The notes below the pieces were generated by a model. That model did no database searches. It had not been told where the DNA came from and was given only the letters and a program-made list of their open reading frames with translations. Positions 1-7,346 of a stretch of 64,000 nucleotides of DNA are shown here, in pieces. Position 1 is the stretch's first letter. Each line of letters begins with the position of its first letter. Position numbers and translations under genes: made by a program. This DNA is from Wenzhouxiangellaceae bacterium (GTDB lineage Bacteria; Pseudomonadota; Gammaproteobacteria; Xanthomonadales; Wenzhouxiangellaceae): NCBI GenBank assembly GCA_018334995.1, contig JAGXKW010000007.1:1-64000 (forward strand), read 5' to 3'.

Positions 1-833
1 AGATCCGTCCGTTCGAACCCGGCGTTCATCTGGGGCAGGAAGTCGCCGAGTTCGAAGTGCTCGATGGCGGCCGCTTTCGGGTAGTGACCTCCAAGGGCAC
101 CGAATTCGATGCCGGCAGCGTCATCATCGCCGCCGGGCTGGGCGCTTTTCAGCCGCGCCGGCTGCGCGCCAAGGGCCTGGACGACCTGAAAGCCGCCAAT
201 GTGCACTACAAGGTCACGGATCGAAAACAGTTTTCCGGCAAGCGGCTGATCGTCCTCGGCGGCGGCGACTCGGCGCTGGACTGGACGCTGGACCTGGCCG
301 GAATCGCCGATCACATCACGCTGGTGCACCGGCGCAACGCCTACCGCGCCCAGCCGGCGTCGGTCGAGAAGATGAAGCAACTGGCCGAACAGGGCAAGGT
401 CACCGAGCAACAGGGGACGGTGGGCGAAGCGCTGGGCGTGCCGGGCCGGATCGACGCGCTGGAACTCAACACGCTGGAGCGCGAAAAGATCCGCGTCGAG
501 GGCGACGAATTGCTGGTGTTCTGGGGCCTGGCGCCCGACCTCGGGCCGATCGCCGACTGGTCGCTGGAAATCGAGAAGAAACAGATTCCGGTCGACACCG
601 AGAAGTTCCAGACCTCCATCCCCGGCGTGTTCGCCGTCGGCGACATCAACACCTACCCGGGCAAGAAGAAGCTGATCCTTTCGGGGTTTCACGAAGCCGC
701 GCTGGCAGCCTTCGGCGTGCAGAAACACCTCGACCCGGAAGCGCGCCAGTTCCTGCAGTACACGACCACCAGCCCGATCATGCACAAGCGGCTTGGAGTG
801 GAAAAGGAAGAGAAAAAGGAAACGGCCGGCTGA
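1..833 (+). CDS. Ferredoxin-NADP reductase, thioredoxin-reductase-like type (5' partial)
   Basis: The reading frame is open from the first bases of the window, so the N-terminus and first FAD-binding half are missing. The visible part carries the NADP-binding signature GGGDSALDW (about nt 258-284) and the second FAD motif GVFAVGDI near the C-terminus, followed by the KKLILSGFHEAALAAF segment typical of TrxR-like ferredoxin/flavodoxin-NADP reductases. No CxxC redox pair lies next to the NADP motif, which argues against a true thioredoxin reductase. Expected role: cytoplasmic flavoprotein moving electrons between NADPH and ferredoxin. Family assignment is firm; the physiological electron partner is inferred. 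Confidence 0.85.
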   Translation, partial: IRPFEPGVHLGQEVAEFEVLDGGRFRVVTSKGTEFDAGSVIIAAGLGAFQPRRLRAKGLDDLKAANVHYKVTDRKQFSGKRLIVLGGGDSALDWTLDLAGIADHITLVHRRNAYRAQPASVEKMKQLAEQGKVTEQQGTVGEALGVPGRIDALELNTLEREKIRVEGDELLVFWGLAPDLGPIADWSLEIEKKQIPVDTEKFQTSIPGVFAVGDINTYPGKKKLILSGFHEAALAAFGVQKHLDPEARQFLQYTTTSPIMHKRLGVEKEEKKETAG

Positions 834-885
834 GCGCGCGACGGCCACATGCCAGACATGTCGACCCTGTTGCGAGCGCCCTGAG

Positions 886-1674
886 ATGATCGGCTGGCTG
901 CGCCGTCGGCAGCTGTCGCGCCGGGCCGACGAACTGATGCCCGATCAGGCCGAGTTCGACGCCCTGTGCAACGCCAACGCCTGCCTTGCCCGGCTGGATC
1001 TCGAGGAACGTGCGCGGCTGCGCCGGTTAGCGGCAATGATCCTGGCCAGCAAGGAATTCCACGGCGCCGGCGGCCTGCAACCCGAATGGGAGCACTGCCT
1101 GCCCGTTGCGGTGCACGCTGCCTTGCCGGTACTCAACACCGGACTCGAAGTCTATCGTCAGTTCCGTACCTTCATCCTGTATGAAGACGAGTTCGAATCC
1201 GAGTTCGAGGAATACGATGATGCCGGCGTGGTGCATCGCGGCCGCGACCGGCGCGCCGGGGAGGCCTGGCATCGCGGTCCAATCGTGCTATCACTGGCCG
1301 ACGTCGCGCAATCCGGCCTGGGCGACGGCTATCACGTGGTGGTGCACGAACTGGCGCACCAGATCGACCAGCTGACCGGCGACGCGGACGGATGTCCGCC
1401 GCTGCCGGCGGGCATGGATCTCGCGCACTGGGCGAGCAGTTTCACGGCCGCGTTCGAAACGCTGCAACAACAAATCGCGGCCGGCATGGAGCCGGACATC
1501 GATCCCTATGCCACCGAAAGTCCCGCGGAGTTTTTCGCCGTGGCCTCCGAGTTCTTCTTCGACGTGCCCGAGCTGCTGTTCGCTGCCCAGCCGGACATCT
1601 ATCACCTGCTGACCCGGCTGTATCGGCAGGATCCGCTGACGCGCACCCGTCGAAGCGGCGCGTTCACTCGCTAG
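886..1674 (+). CDS. mtfA: MtfA-type zinc peptidase (M90 family)
   Basis: A cytosolic zinc metallopeptidase homologue of 262 aa. The zinc-binding HELAHQID motif starts near residue 154 and the SPAEFFAVASEFFF helix downstream supplies the conserved glutamates, as in E. coli MtfA, which interacts with the glucose repressor Mlc. The frame is open further upstream (an ATG at 793 inside the preceding gene), but the Arg/Lys-rich extension is not family-like, so the ATG at 886 opening with MIGWLRRR is preferred. The gene converges with the Nudix gene and the two stop codons share a CTAG palindrome at 1671-1674. The link to glucose regulation is known for E. coli only. Confidence 0.85.
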   Translation: MIGWLRRRQLSRRADELMPDQAEFDALCNANACLARLDLEERARLRRLAAMILASKEFHGAGGLQPEWEHCLPVAVHAALPVLNTGLEVYRQFRTFILYEDEFESEFEEYDDAGVVHRGRDRRAGEAWHRGPIVLSLADVAQSGLGDGYHVVVHELAHQIDQLTGDADGCPPLPAGMDLAHWASSFTAAFETLQQQIAAGMEPDIDPYATESPAEFFAVASEFFFDVPELLFAAQPDIYHLLTRLYRQDPLTRTRRSGAFTR

Positions 1675-2300
1675 AAGGCCCCGCGGGGCCCTCCAGGCCG
1701 TCCCAGCCGCATCCCGAAGTCGTGCAGCAAGGCCGCCGTAGCACCCCAGATGTGATACGCGGGATGTTCCAGCGTGACGATATCGAAGGTCCGGCCGGCA
1801 TGGCGCACCTTGTGATGGCGATAGCAGGCCGGGTCGACGACCTGGCGCAGCGGCACCGTGAACACCGCGTCGACCTCGCGGCAGTCCGGACAAAGGCGAA
1901 CGCTTTCGGCCAGCAATGCCACCACCGTGGTCATCCTGTAGCCGGAAATCGTGTCATAGCGCCCCAGGTAGCCAAGCGGCTTGACCAGGTCCCGCTCGAT
2001 ACCGGCTTCTTCGTGCGCCTCGCGCAGCGCCGTGTCCAGCACGGATTCACCCGGCCGGTCGCGCCCGCCGCCTGGAAAGGAAACCTGGCCGGCATGATGT
2101 TCGAGCACGCCCGAACGCAGGGTAAGGACGACACCGGGATCGGTGCCGGAGGTGATTCCGAGCAGGACCGCTGCTGGACGCGGCCGGTCTACCGAGTCCG
2201 GGCGATAGCCGGCAATCGGAAGCTCGGATATGGGCGTGCGGAAGGGGAAAAGCGTTGCCGCGAGGCCGGATTCGAGGACACTGCGCGATGGACCGGCCAC
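1671..2300 (-). CDS. Nudix hydrolase, probable CoA pyrophosphatase (NudL type)
   Basis: A 209-aa protein whose Nudix box reads GG-x-RDRPGESVLDTALREAHEEAGI, preceded by the GQVSFPGG element typical of the CoA-pyrophosphatase (NudL/UPF0035) subgroup. The family splits CoA into 3',5'-ADP and phosphopantetheine. The start is GTG at 2300; no better ATG exists before the conserved core. It lies 28 nt downstream of the DUF1289 gene and is probably in one transcript with it and the FKBP gene. Substrate preference is inferred from the subgroup motif. Confidence 0.82.
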   Translation of the reverse strand: MAGPSRSVLESGLAATLFPFRTPISELPIAGYRPDSVDRPRPAAVLLGITSGTDPGVVLTLRSGVLEHHAGQVSFPGGGRDRPGESVLDTALREAHEEAGIERDLVKPLGYLGRYDTISGYRMTTVVALLAESVRLCPDCREVDAVFTVPLRQVVDPACYRHHKVRHAGRTFDIVTLEHPAYHIWGATAALLHDFGMRLGRPGGPRGAF

Positions 2301-2328
2301 GCTGGCGGATCAGCAGGCCACGCGGCTG

Positions 2329-2523
2329 CTAGTCAAAGCAGCTTCCGGCCCGTGCCGGAAGCTCTTTGACGATCTGGCTGCGCTGATCGGCCGAATACGA
2401 CAACCACTCGCCGATTTCCCTGGCGGTCCGGAAACAGCCGACGCACATGTCGTTCTCGTCGAGCCTGCAGATGCTGATGCACGGCGACTCCACCGGCTCC
2501 AGGTTCAGAGCGACTTCGTTCAT
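2329..2523 (-). CDS. DUF1289 small cysteine-rich protein
   Basis: A 64-aa protein with the DUF1289 signature SPCISICRLD-x4-CVGCFRT followed by EIGEWLSYSADQR. The four cysteines suggest metal or Fe-S binding, but no biochemical role is established for the family. The ATG at 2523 lies 8 nt after the FKBP stop and is preceded by AAGG, so it is probably cotranscribed with FKBP. The frame is open further upstream inside the FKBP gene, but that extension is a shadow of FKBP coding sequence. Confidence 0.85.
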   Translation of the reverse strand: MNEVALNLEPVESPCISICRLDENDMCVGCFRTAREIGEWLSYSADQRSQIVKELPARAGSCFD

Positions 2524-2531
2524 GGCGAGCC

Positions 2532-3245
2532 TTAGTTCGACGGACCGCCCTGCTGTGCCGCCTCTTCCGGCGCGCCGATCTGCACCAGCTCGATTTCGAA
2601 CTTGAGCGCTTCGTTGGGTCCGATCTGCGGCGGATCGCCGCGCACGCCGAACGCCATTTCCGGCGGCAGGAAGACTTGCCAATAAGCACCTTCGCGCATC
2701 AGCGGCAGGACTTCCTGCCAGCCCTCGAGCACGCTGTCGATCTGGAACACCAGCGGCTGACCGGTGCGGAACGAACTGTCGAATTCCCGGCCATCGATCT
2801 TGGAGCCGCGATAGTGCACCGTCACGGTATCGCTGGGGCTGGGCCGATTGCCTTCACCTTCTTCGATCACCCGGTACTGCACGCCGCTGGACAGCGTTAC
2901 GATGCCGTTCTTCGATTCGTTCTCGGCAAGAAACTCGTCGGCCCTGACCTTGTTTTCCTCGGCCAGGCGCTGAAACTGCTCCATGCGCTCTTCACGAACC
3001 TGCTCGTTGAACGCGGCCAGGACCTGCTGCATGGTTTCGGGCGCCACCTGCGGATCACGGCCGGCGTTTGCATCGCGAATGGCCGCAACCACGGCCTCGA
3101 TATCGACCTCCCACTGGCTGGTCTCGCTGCCGAACTCGTAGCCGATCGCATATCCCAGCTGACCCTGTTCGGATTCCAGGTCCTGGGCCAGTGCCGGCGA
3201 GAACAAAGTGGCCAGCGCCAGCGCCTTGAGAGAAAACTTGAGCAT
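2532..3245 (-). CDS. Exported FKBP-type peptidyl-prolyl isomerase (FklB/Mip-like)
   Basis: A 237-aa protein with an N-terminal signal peptide (MLKFSLKALALATLFSPALA, cleavage after ALA), an alpha-helical dimerisation region of about 90 residues rich in Glu/Gln, and a C-terminal FKBP domain (VTVHYRGSKIDGREFDSS, VLEGWQEVLPLM, PPEMAFG). It should fold periplasmic or outer-membrane proteins. The ATG at 3245 is chosen because GGAGG sits 5 nt upstream; an upstream in-frame start at 3266 would spoil the signal peptide. A TACAAT hexamer on this strand at 3295-3290 is a possible -10. It ends in an Asn- and Pro-rich tail. Confidence 0.9.
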   Translation of the reverse strand: MLKFSLKALALATLFSPALAQDLESEQGQLGYAIGYEFGSETSQWEVDIEAVVAAIRDANAGRDPQVAPETMQQVLAAFNEQVREERMEQFQRLAEENKVRADEFLAENESKNGIVTLSSGVQYRVIEEGEGNRPSPSDTVTVHYRGSKIDGREFDSSFRTGQPLVFQIDSVLEGWQEVLPLMREGAYWQVFLPPEMAFGVRGDPPQIGPNEALKFEIELVQIGAPEEAAQQGGPSN

Positions 3246-3354
3246 AAAACCTCCGGTTAGAAACATTCGTGCTTCAATTCAAGCCCGCTATTGTACCCGA
3301 CGCGGCTACCTTTACGCCTTTGCGGGACTCGATTTGGACCCGCCGAAGGCTTGC

Positions 3355-3376
3355 GGGTTCCCGAATGGGGTTCCCG
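3355..3376 (+). promoter_or_regulatory. Pair of GGGTTCCCG direct repeats upstream of the psp promoter
   Basis: GGGTTCCCG occurs at 3355-3363 and again at 3368-3376, 13 nt apart. Each copy is nearly self-complementary. They lie about 110-130 nt upstream of the sigma-54 promoter, in the general zone where an enhancer-binding protein such as PspF would sit. No PspF consensus could be matched, so the enhancer role is only a suggestion. Confidence 0.25.
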
Positions 3377-3454
3377 GGCGCCTGGCCGAAGCGTATCCGG
3401 TTAAAAATACCATTAACTGGTTTTAATTGCCTTTTGCAGTAATCTGCGTCTCTG

Positions 3455-3467
3455 CAAGCTATTGTTT
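3455..3467 (-). promoter_or_regulatory. Candidate IHF site
   Basis: The sequence CAAGCTATTGTTT matches the IHF consensus on the reverse strand (WATCAANNNNTTR) at all but one position. It lies in an AT-rich stretch about 20 nt upstream of the -24 element of the psp promoter. IHF bending between enhancer and promoter is established for E. coli pspA; its presence here is inferred from the motif and location. Confidence 0.4.
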
Positions 3468-3483
3468 TTGAAGTTATATTTTT

Positions 3484-3500
3484 CTGGCATGCAAAATGCA
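3484..3500 (+). promoter_or_regulatory. Sigma-54 (-24/-12) promoter of the psp operon
   Basis: CTGGCATGCAAAATGCA aligns without gaps to the sigma-54 consensus YTGGCACGrNNNTTGCW: GG at 3486-3487 and GC at 3498-3499 are exactly 12 nt apart, and 11 of the 13 defined positions agree. Transcription should start near 3511, giving a leader of roughly 38 nt before pspA. Sigma-54/PspF control of psp operons is established in enterobacteria; pspF itself is not in this window. Confidence 0.75.
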
Positions 3501-3548
3501 TCAGTATCGGCGACGGAAAAAACCTTTTGCATATTCGAGGAGATCACC

Positions 3549-4217
3549 ATGGGCGTATTTTCACGGTTGGGAGACATCATCAACGCCAACCTCAATGCGG
3601 CGCTGGAAAAGGCCGAAGATCCGGAGAAGATGATCCGGCTGATGATCCAGGAAATGGAAGACACGCTGGTCGAGATCCGGTCGGCGACGGCCAAGTGCCT
3701 GGCCGAAAAGAAGGAACGCACCCGCCTGCTCAAGCGGCTGGAGCAGCAGAAGCTCGACTGGGAGCGCAAGGCCGAACTGGCGCTGGACAAGGGCCGGGAC
3801 GACCTGGCGCGGGCCGCCCTGGCCGAAAAGACAGCGCTCGGCGACCGGATTCAGCACTTGTCCCAAGAGTTGTCGCTGTACGACGAGCAGCTGTCCAAGT
3901 ACGACAACGACATTGCGCGCCTGCAGAGCAAGCTGAGCGACGCGCGCGGCCGGCAGCGGGCCATCGTCATGCGCCATCGCTCGGCGCAGCACCAGCTCAA
4001 AAGCCGCAAGCAGGTCCATAACGAAAAGATCGATGACATGTTGCATCGCTTCGACTCGGCCGAGAACCGGATCGACCACATCGAGTCCGAGGCCGAGGCG
4101 CTGGACATGGGCCGCAAGGCGAAATCGCTGGACGATGAAATCGAGCAGCTGCAGCGCGACGAACGGGTGGAGGCCGAACTGGACGCCCTGAAGAACAGCC
4201 GGGCCGGCAAGGAGTAG
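3549..4217 (+). CDS. pspA: Phage shock protein A
   Basis: A 222-aa, almost entirely alpha-helical coiled-coil protein. It opens with the amphipathic membrane-binding helix MGVFSRLGDIINANLNAALE and continues with the PspA/IM30 hallmark EDPEKMIRLMIQEMEDTL. PspA binds stressed inner membrane, forms ESCRT-III-like scaffolds, and in E. coli also inhibits PspF. The ATG at 3549 is chosen because GAGGAG lies upstream at 3538-3543 and because homologues start here. It is first in a four-gene unit with pspB 6 nt downstream. Length is the family norm. Confidence 0.97.
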   Translation: MGVFSRLGDIINANLNAALEKAEDPEKMIRLMIQEMEDTLVEIRSATAKCLAEKKERTRLLKRLEQQKLDWERKAELALDKGRDDLARAALAEKTALGDRIQHLSQELSLYDEQLSKYDNDIARLQSKLSDARGRQRAIVMRHRSAQHQLKSRKQVHNEKIDDMLHRFDSAENRIDHIESEAEALDMGRKAKSLDDEIEQLQRDERVEAELDALKNSRAGKE

Positions 4218-4223
4218 CACAGC

Positions 4224-4463
4224 ATGGAATTGATACTGCCCGGTTTTCTCGGGATACCGCTGATCGTTTTCATCGTCATCGTCCTGCCGATCTGGTTGAT
4301 CCTGCACTACGCGACCCGGAATTCGGCCAGCAAGCGCCTGACAAGCAAGGACGAATCGCTGCTGCAGGAGCTGCACGAAAACGCCCGGCGCATGGAAGAG
4401 CGCATCCACAACCTGGAGCGCATTCTCGACGCCGATTCACCCGAATGGAGAAGCCGATCATGA
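4224..4463 (+). CDS. pspB: Phage shock protein B
   Basis: A 79-aa inner-membrane protein with one N-terminal transmembrane helix (about residues 8-28, rich in Ile and Val) followed by a cytosolic coiled coil (LLQELHENARRMEERIHNLERIL). This is the PspB architecture. With PspC it senses envelope stress and recruits PspA to the membrane in enterobacteria. It starts 6 nt after pspA, and its stop overlaps the pspC start as ATGA at 4460-4463. Confidence 0.95.
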   Translation: MELILPGFLGIPLIVFIVIVLPIWLILHYATRNSASKRLTSKDESLLQELHENARRMEERIHNLERILDADSPEWRSRS

Positions 4464-4852
4464 CCTCTGAATCCAGCGACAGCTACAACCGCCACCGCCT
4501 CTACCGCAACCGCCGGCGCGGCCTGCTGGCCGGCGTGTGCGCCGGGATCTCGGACTGGAGCGGCTTCAACCTGACCGCGTTGCGGGTCGGGGTCGTGCTG
4601 CTGGCGATCCCATTTACCGCGGTGATCGTCGTCGGCTATCTCGCGCTTGCGCTACTGCTGCCGGTCGCCCCTGCGAACCTGTACGCCGACGAGGCCGACG
4701 AGCGATTCTGGCGCGAGACCCGCCGCGCGCCGGTCGAAGGCGTGACCGGCCTGAACAACCGCTACCGGCAACTGGACCAGCGCTTGCAGCGCATGGAGGC
4801 CTGGCTGACCTCGCGCGAGTACCGCATCCGCCAGGAAATCGACGGTTCATGA
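4460..4852 (+). CDS. pspC: Phage shock protein C
   Basis: A 130-aa PspC-domain protein. The core reads YRNRRRGLLAGVCAGISDW-x6-ALRVG, followed by a hydrophobic transmembrane stretch (VGVVLLAIPFTAVIVVGYLALALLL), and a C-terminal helical tail. The ATG at 4460 overlaps the pspB stop (ATGA) and has GGAG 9 nt upstream; an in-frame ATG at 4445 would add five residues. PspC is the sensor and effector partner of PspB in the inner membrane. Its own stop overlaps the next gene by ATGA. Confidence 0.94.
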   Translation: MTSESSDSYNRHRLYRNRRRGLLAGVCAGISDWSGFNLTALRVGVVLLAIPFTAVIVVGYLALALLLPVAPANLYADEADERFWRETRRAPVEGVTGLNNRYRQLDQRLQRMEAWLTSREYRIRQEIDGS

Positions 4853-5034
4853 AAACCGCCCCGGCAATCCTGCTCATGATTGCCGGGGCCGCCCTCGCCG
4901 GCGGGCTTCCGGAATGGCTGAGCATCACGGACGGACGGCAAACACCCGGGCTGCAGGAGCTCGTCATCGTGCTGGCAGAATGGTTGTGCAGCAACCTGCC
5001 GGCATTGGCCGAACTGATCCAGGACCGGTACTGA
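4849..5034 (+). CDS. Small hydrophobic protein at the end of the psp operon
   Basis: A 61-aa open frame that starts at an ATGA overlap with pspC (4849-4852), so translation is probably coupled. Residues 1-20 (MKTAPAILLMIAGAALAGGL) form a hydrophobic helix or signal anchor, and residues about 36-56 form a second amphipathic helix containing the only cysteine. It is not recognisably PspD or PspG. The position suggests a role in membrane-stress response, but no function can be assigned from sequence. Confidence 0.65.
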   Translation: MKTAPAILLMIAGAALAGGLPEWLSITDGRQTPGLQELVIVLAEWLCSNLPALAELIQDRY

Positions 5035-5073
5035 GGTAGACTCCCGAATTCACCCATCCGCGATGCACCCTGC

Positions 5074-5856
5074 ATGCAATTCGAGAATCTCCAGGTCGAA
5101 TGGCGCGGCCCCGTCGCAATCGTGACGATCGATCGACCCGACAAGCTCAATGCGCTGAACCGTCGGACCATAGAGGAACTGCACCAGGCCTTCGACACTT
5201 TTGCCGGGGACGACGAAGTCCGCGCCGTCGTCGTGACCGGCGCCGGGGACAAGGCTTTCGTTGCCGGAGCGGACATCTCGGAAATTCGTGACCAGACGCC
5301 ACTCCAGGCGCGCGGGTTCTCCGAACGCGGACAGCAGCTGATGCGGCGCATCGAAACCATGCGCAAACCGGTAATCGCGGCGATCAACGGCTTTGCCCTG
5401 GGCGGCGGACTGGAACTGGCCCTGGCCTGCCACTTGCGCTATGCCGCCGACAGCGCGCGGCTGGGCCTGCCCGAGATCAAGCTCGGCATCATCCCGGGGT
5501 TCGGCGGCACGCAGCGGCTTGCACGCGTGGCGGGCAAGGGCCGCGCCCTCGAAATGATGCTGGCCGGCGAGCCCGTGGACGCCGAGACCGCCGAACGCCA
5601 TGGAATTGTCCAGGGGGTGGTCTTCGATGGCCTGGTACTGGATCGTGCGACGGGATTTGCCCAACGCCTGGCCAAATCCGCACCGCACGCGACAAGCGCC
5701 ATCCTAGCGGCCACCGACCGCGGCCCGGACATGTCGCTGGACGCCGCGCTGGCGTTCGAAACAGCGAGATTTGCGCTGTGCTGCGCGACCGAAGACATGC
5801 GCGAAGGCACCGCCGCATTCCTGGAAAAGCGCAAGCCCGAGTTCACCGGCCGATAA
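5074..5856 (+). CDS. Enoyl-CoA hydratase/isomerase family protein
   Basis: A 260-aa crotonase-fold protein. It has the CoA-binding AFVAGADISE loop, the oxyanion-hole segment GFALGGGLELALACH (first catalytic Glu position) and LPEIKLGIIPGFGGTQRL (second catalytic Glu), the two-glutamate pattern of true enoyl-CoA hydratases. Expected reaction: hydration of trans-2-enoyl-CoA in beta-oxidation or an amino-acid catabolic route. It begins 39 nt after the psp small protein; no thiolase or dehydrogenase gene is adjacent, so the pathway is uncertain. Confidence 0.88.
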   Translation: MQFENLQVEWRGPVAIVTIDRPDKLNALNRRTIEELHQAFDTFAGDDEVRAVVVTGAGDKAFVAGADISEIRDQTPLQARGFSERGQQLMRRIETMRKPVIAAINGFALGGGLELALACHLRYAADSARLGLPEIKLGIIPGFGGTQRLARVAGKGRALEMMLAGEPVDAETAERHGIVQGVVFDGLVLDRATGFAQRLAKSAPHATSAILAATDRGPDMSLDAALAFETARFALCCATEDMREGTAAFLEKRKPEFTGR

Positions 5857-6371
5857 GGAATCGCTGCACAATCCTGCCCGAGTGATGCCGCCATCAACGG
5901 CAGATTCCACACTAAGGAACGATGCGGCCAGCCACCGGTTCGACGCGGCTCGGGACGTTCAGCGGGCATCCGGATGTTTGACCGGTCGGGACCGGAGATC
6001 CGAGCCAGCTTTTCGGTTCCACTGCCCATCAACCAGTCGCCGAGCAGATCGGCTTCCAACCGAAGCCCGGCGCTGAAGTCGACCGTATAGCCACCCGTAG
6101 ACCGATCGCATGCGATCCCTTGGTGATCGCGAACCGCGCCGGAATTCCCTGTTCGTCGACAAATTTGCCGACCTCACGCCAGGCCCTTCGACCTGGCCGC
6201 TGATCAGCGCGAATTCCGGCTGATGTACGTCGTTTTCCAGTCTAGATACGGGAACCGCTGGAAAAAACGCCTATCTGGTGAAATCTGGTGATTTACCAAC
6301 GATCGCGGAACTTGTCGAGCCGGCTTCCAGCTTCCGGCTCCGGCGAAATGCCGGAACGCTTCACCGGTCAA
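5857..6371. other. Gene-poor interval of 515 nt
   Basis: No intact gene is supported here. It holds a minus-strand stretch that may be decayed coding sequence (see the separate entry), a duplicated TCTGGTGA at about 6276-6291, and hairpins GAGCCGG/CCGGCTC (6317-6323 with 6334-6340) and TCCGGC/GCCGGA (6339-6344 with 6350-6355). Neither hairpin is followed by a T-run, so they are not called as terminators. Confidence 0.6.
5960..6235 (-). pseudogene. Possible decayed coding sequence
   Basis: On the minus strand two adjacent reading frames look protein-like but do not join. One gives REVGKFVDEQGIPARFAITK and continues to GLRV near 6100. A different frame then gives GYTVDFSAGLRLEADLLGDW. A single-base frameshift near 6090 would fuse them. 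There is no convincing start or full-length frame and I do not recognise the family. This could be a gene remnant or chance in GC-rich DNA. Confidence 0.25.
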
Positions 6372-7346
6372 TCAGGGCCGCGGCGGCGTGCGCGGGCTTT
6401 CGATTCCGGGTTGCCCGGCATATTTTCGCTCGCCGGCCCGAATCCAGGCATCGATTCGGTTCGCCTGCGGCGGCAGGGGGCAGGTCGTGTAGGCGTTGAA
6501 CGCGCACGGCGGGTTGTAGGCCTGGTTGAAGTCCAGCGTCACGCGGCCGTCGTCGGGCAGGTCGGCGTAAAGAAAGCGGCCCAGGCCATAGGTCTCTCGG
6601 CCCGACGTTCGATCGGCGAAGATGAAGAACAGCCGGTCGTCTTCCTGCACCGCTTCCAGTTCGATCGACTTGCCGTCGTGCGTGAACCGCGCCCGGCCCG
6701 GGTTGGGCTCCTCGATCAGCTGCCCCATCACGTTGGCGACCTGCAGCGTTCTGCCTTGCGGATGCTCGATGTATTCGGCTTCGATCCGCCACTGGGGTTT
6801 CAGGTCGTAGTAGTCCAGCCCGACGAACCCCGAGCGCGTCGGCGCCTGCGGGTCCCGAACGCGCAGCGCCAGCCGCCCGCCGGGATCGACCAGGTGCATG
6901 CGGATGCCCTCGGACTCGATCCGGGTCGGCGCTTCGGCGTCACCGGCCGTCATTCGGCCCGATGCCGCCTTGCGGCCGTCGAAGACCACGGCATCGCCCG
7001 CGGCATTTTCGAAATCGACATGGTCTCCACCGTGTTCGACGTGCAGCGTTCCCCAGCGTGGGGGGCCGCGATCGACCACGACGTTGTTTCCAGGGGCGCT
7101 GCCGATGGTCACCGCGCTGCCGGGTTCCAGCACGGCCAGTTCGACCAGGCTCAACCAGCCATACGGTTCGGTGAGTCGCGCTGCCCGGCGCCGGCGCCAT
7201 TCCAGGTTGATTTGCTCGAACCTCTCGGCCGAAACCTCGCCGGCCGGGCCCGGCGCGCCATTGTCTTCTGCACACGCCGCAATGAAGATCGCCGCCGCGG
7301 CGGCCAGCACGGGCAGGAGAATCTGCAGGCGGCTATACGCGGCCAT
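6372..7346 (-). CDS. DUF1684 lipoprotein
   Basis: A 324-aa exported protein with an N-terminal hydrophobic segment ending in a lipobox-like FIAAC, so it is probably lipid-anchored. The C-terminal third matches DUF1684: TLDFNQAYNPPCAFNAYTTC followed by PLPPQANR. The function of the family is unknown. The ATG at 7346 overlaps the end of manC by 14 nt, so it is probably translated from the same mRNA, although nothing in the protein ties it to sugar metabolism. Confidence 0.85.
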   Translation of the reverse strand: MAAYSRLQILLPVLAAAAAIFIAACAEDNGAPGPAGEVSAERFEQINLEWRRRRAARLTEPYGWLSLVELAVLEPGSAVTIGSAPGNNVVVDRGPPRWGTLHVEHGGDHVDFENAAGDAVVFDGRKAASGRMTAGDAEAPTRIESEGIRMHLVDPGGRLALRVRDPQAPTRSGFVGLDYYDLKPQWRIEAEYIEHPQGRTLQVANVMGQLIEEPNPGRARFTHDGKSIELEAVQEDDRLFFIFADRTSGRETYGLGRFLYADLPDDGRVTLDFNQAYNPPCAFNAYTTCPLPPQANRIDAWIRAGERKYAGQPGIESPRTPPRP

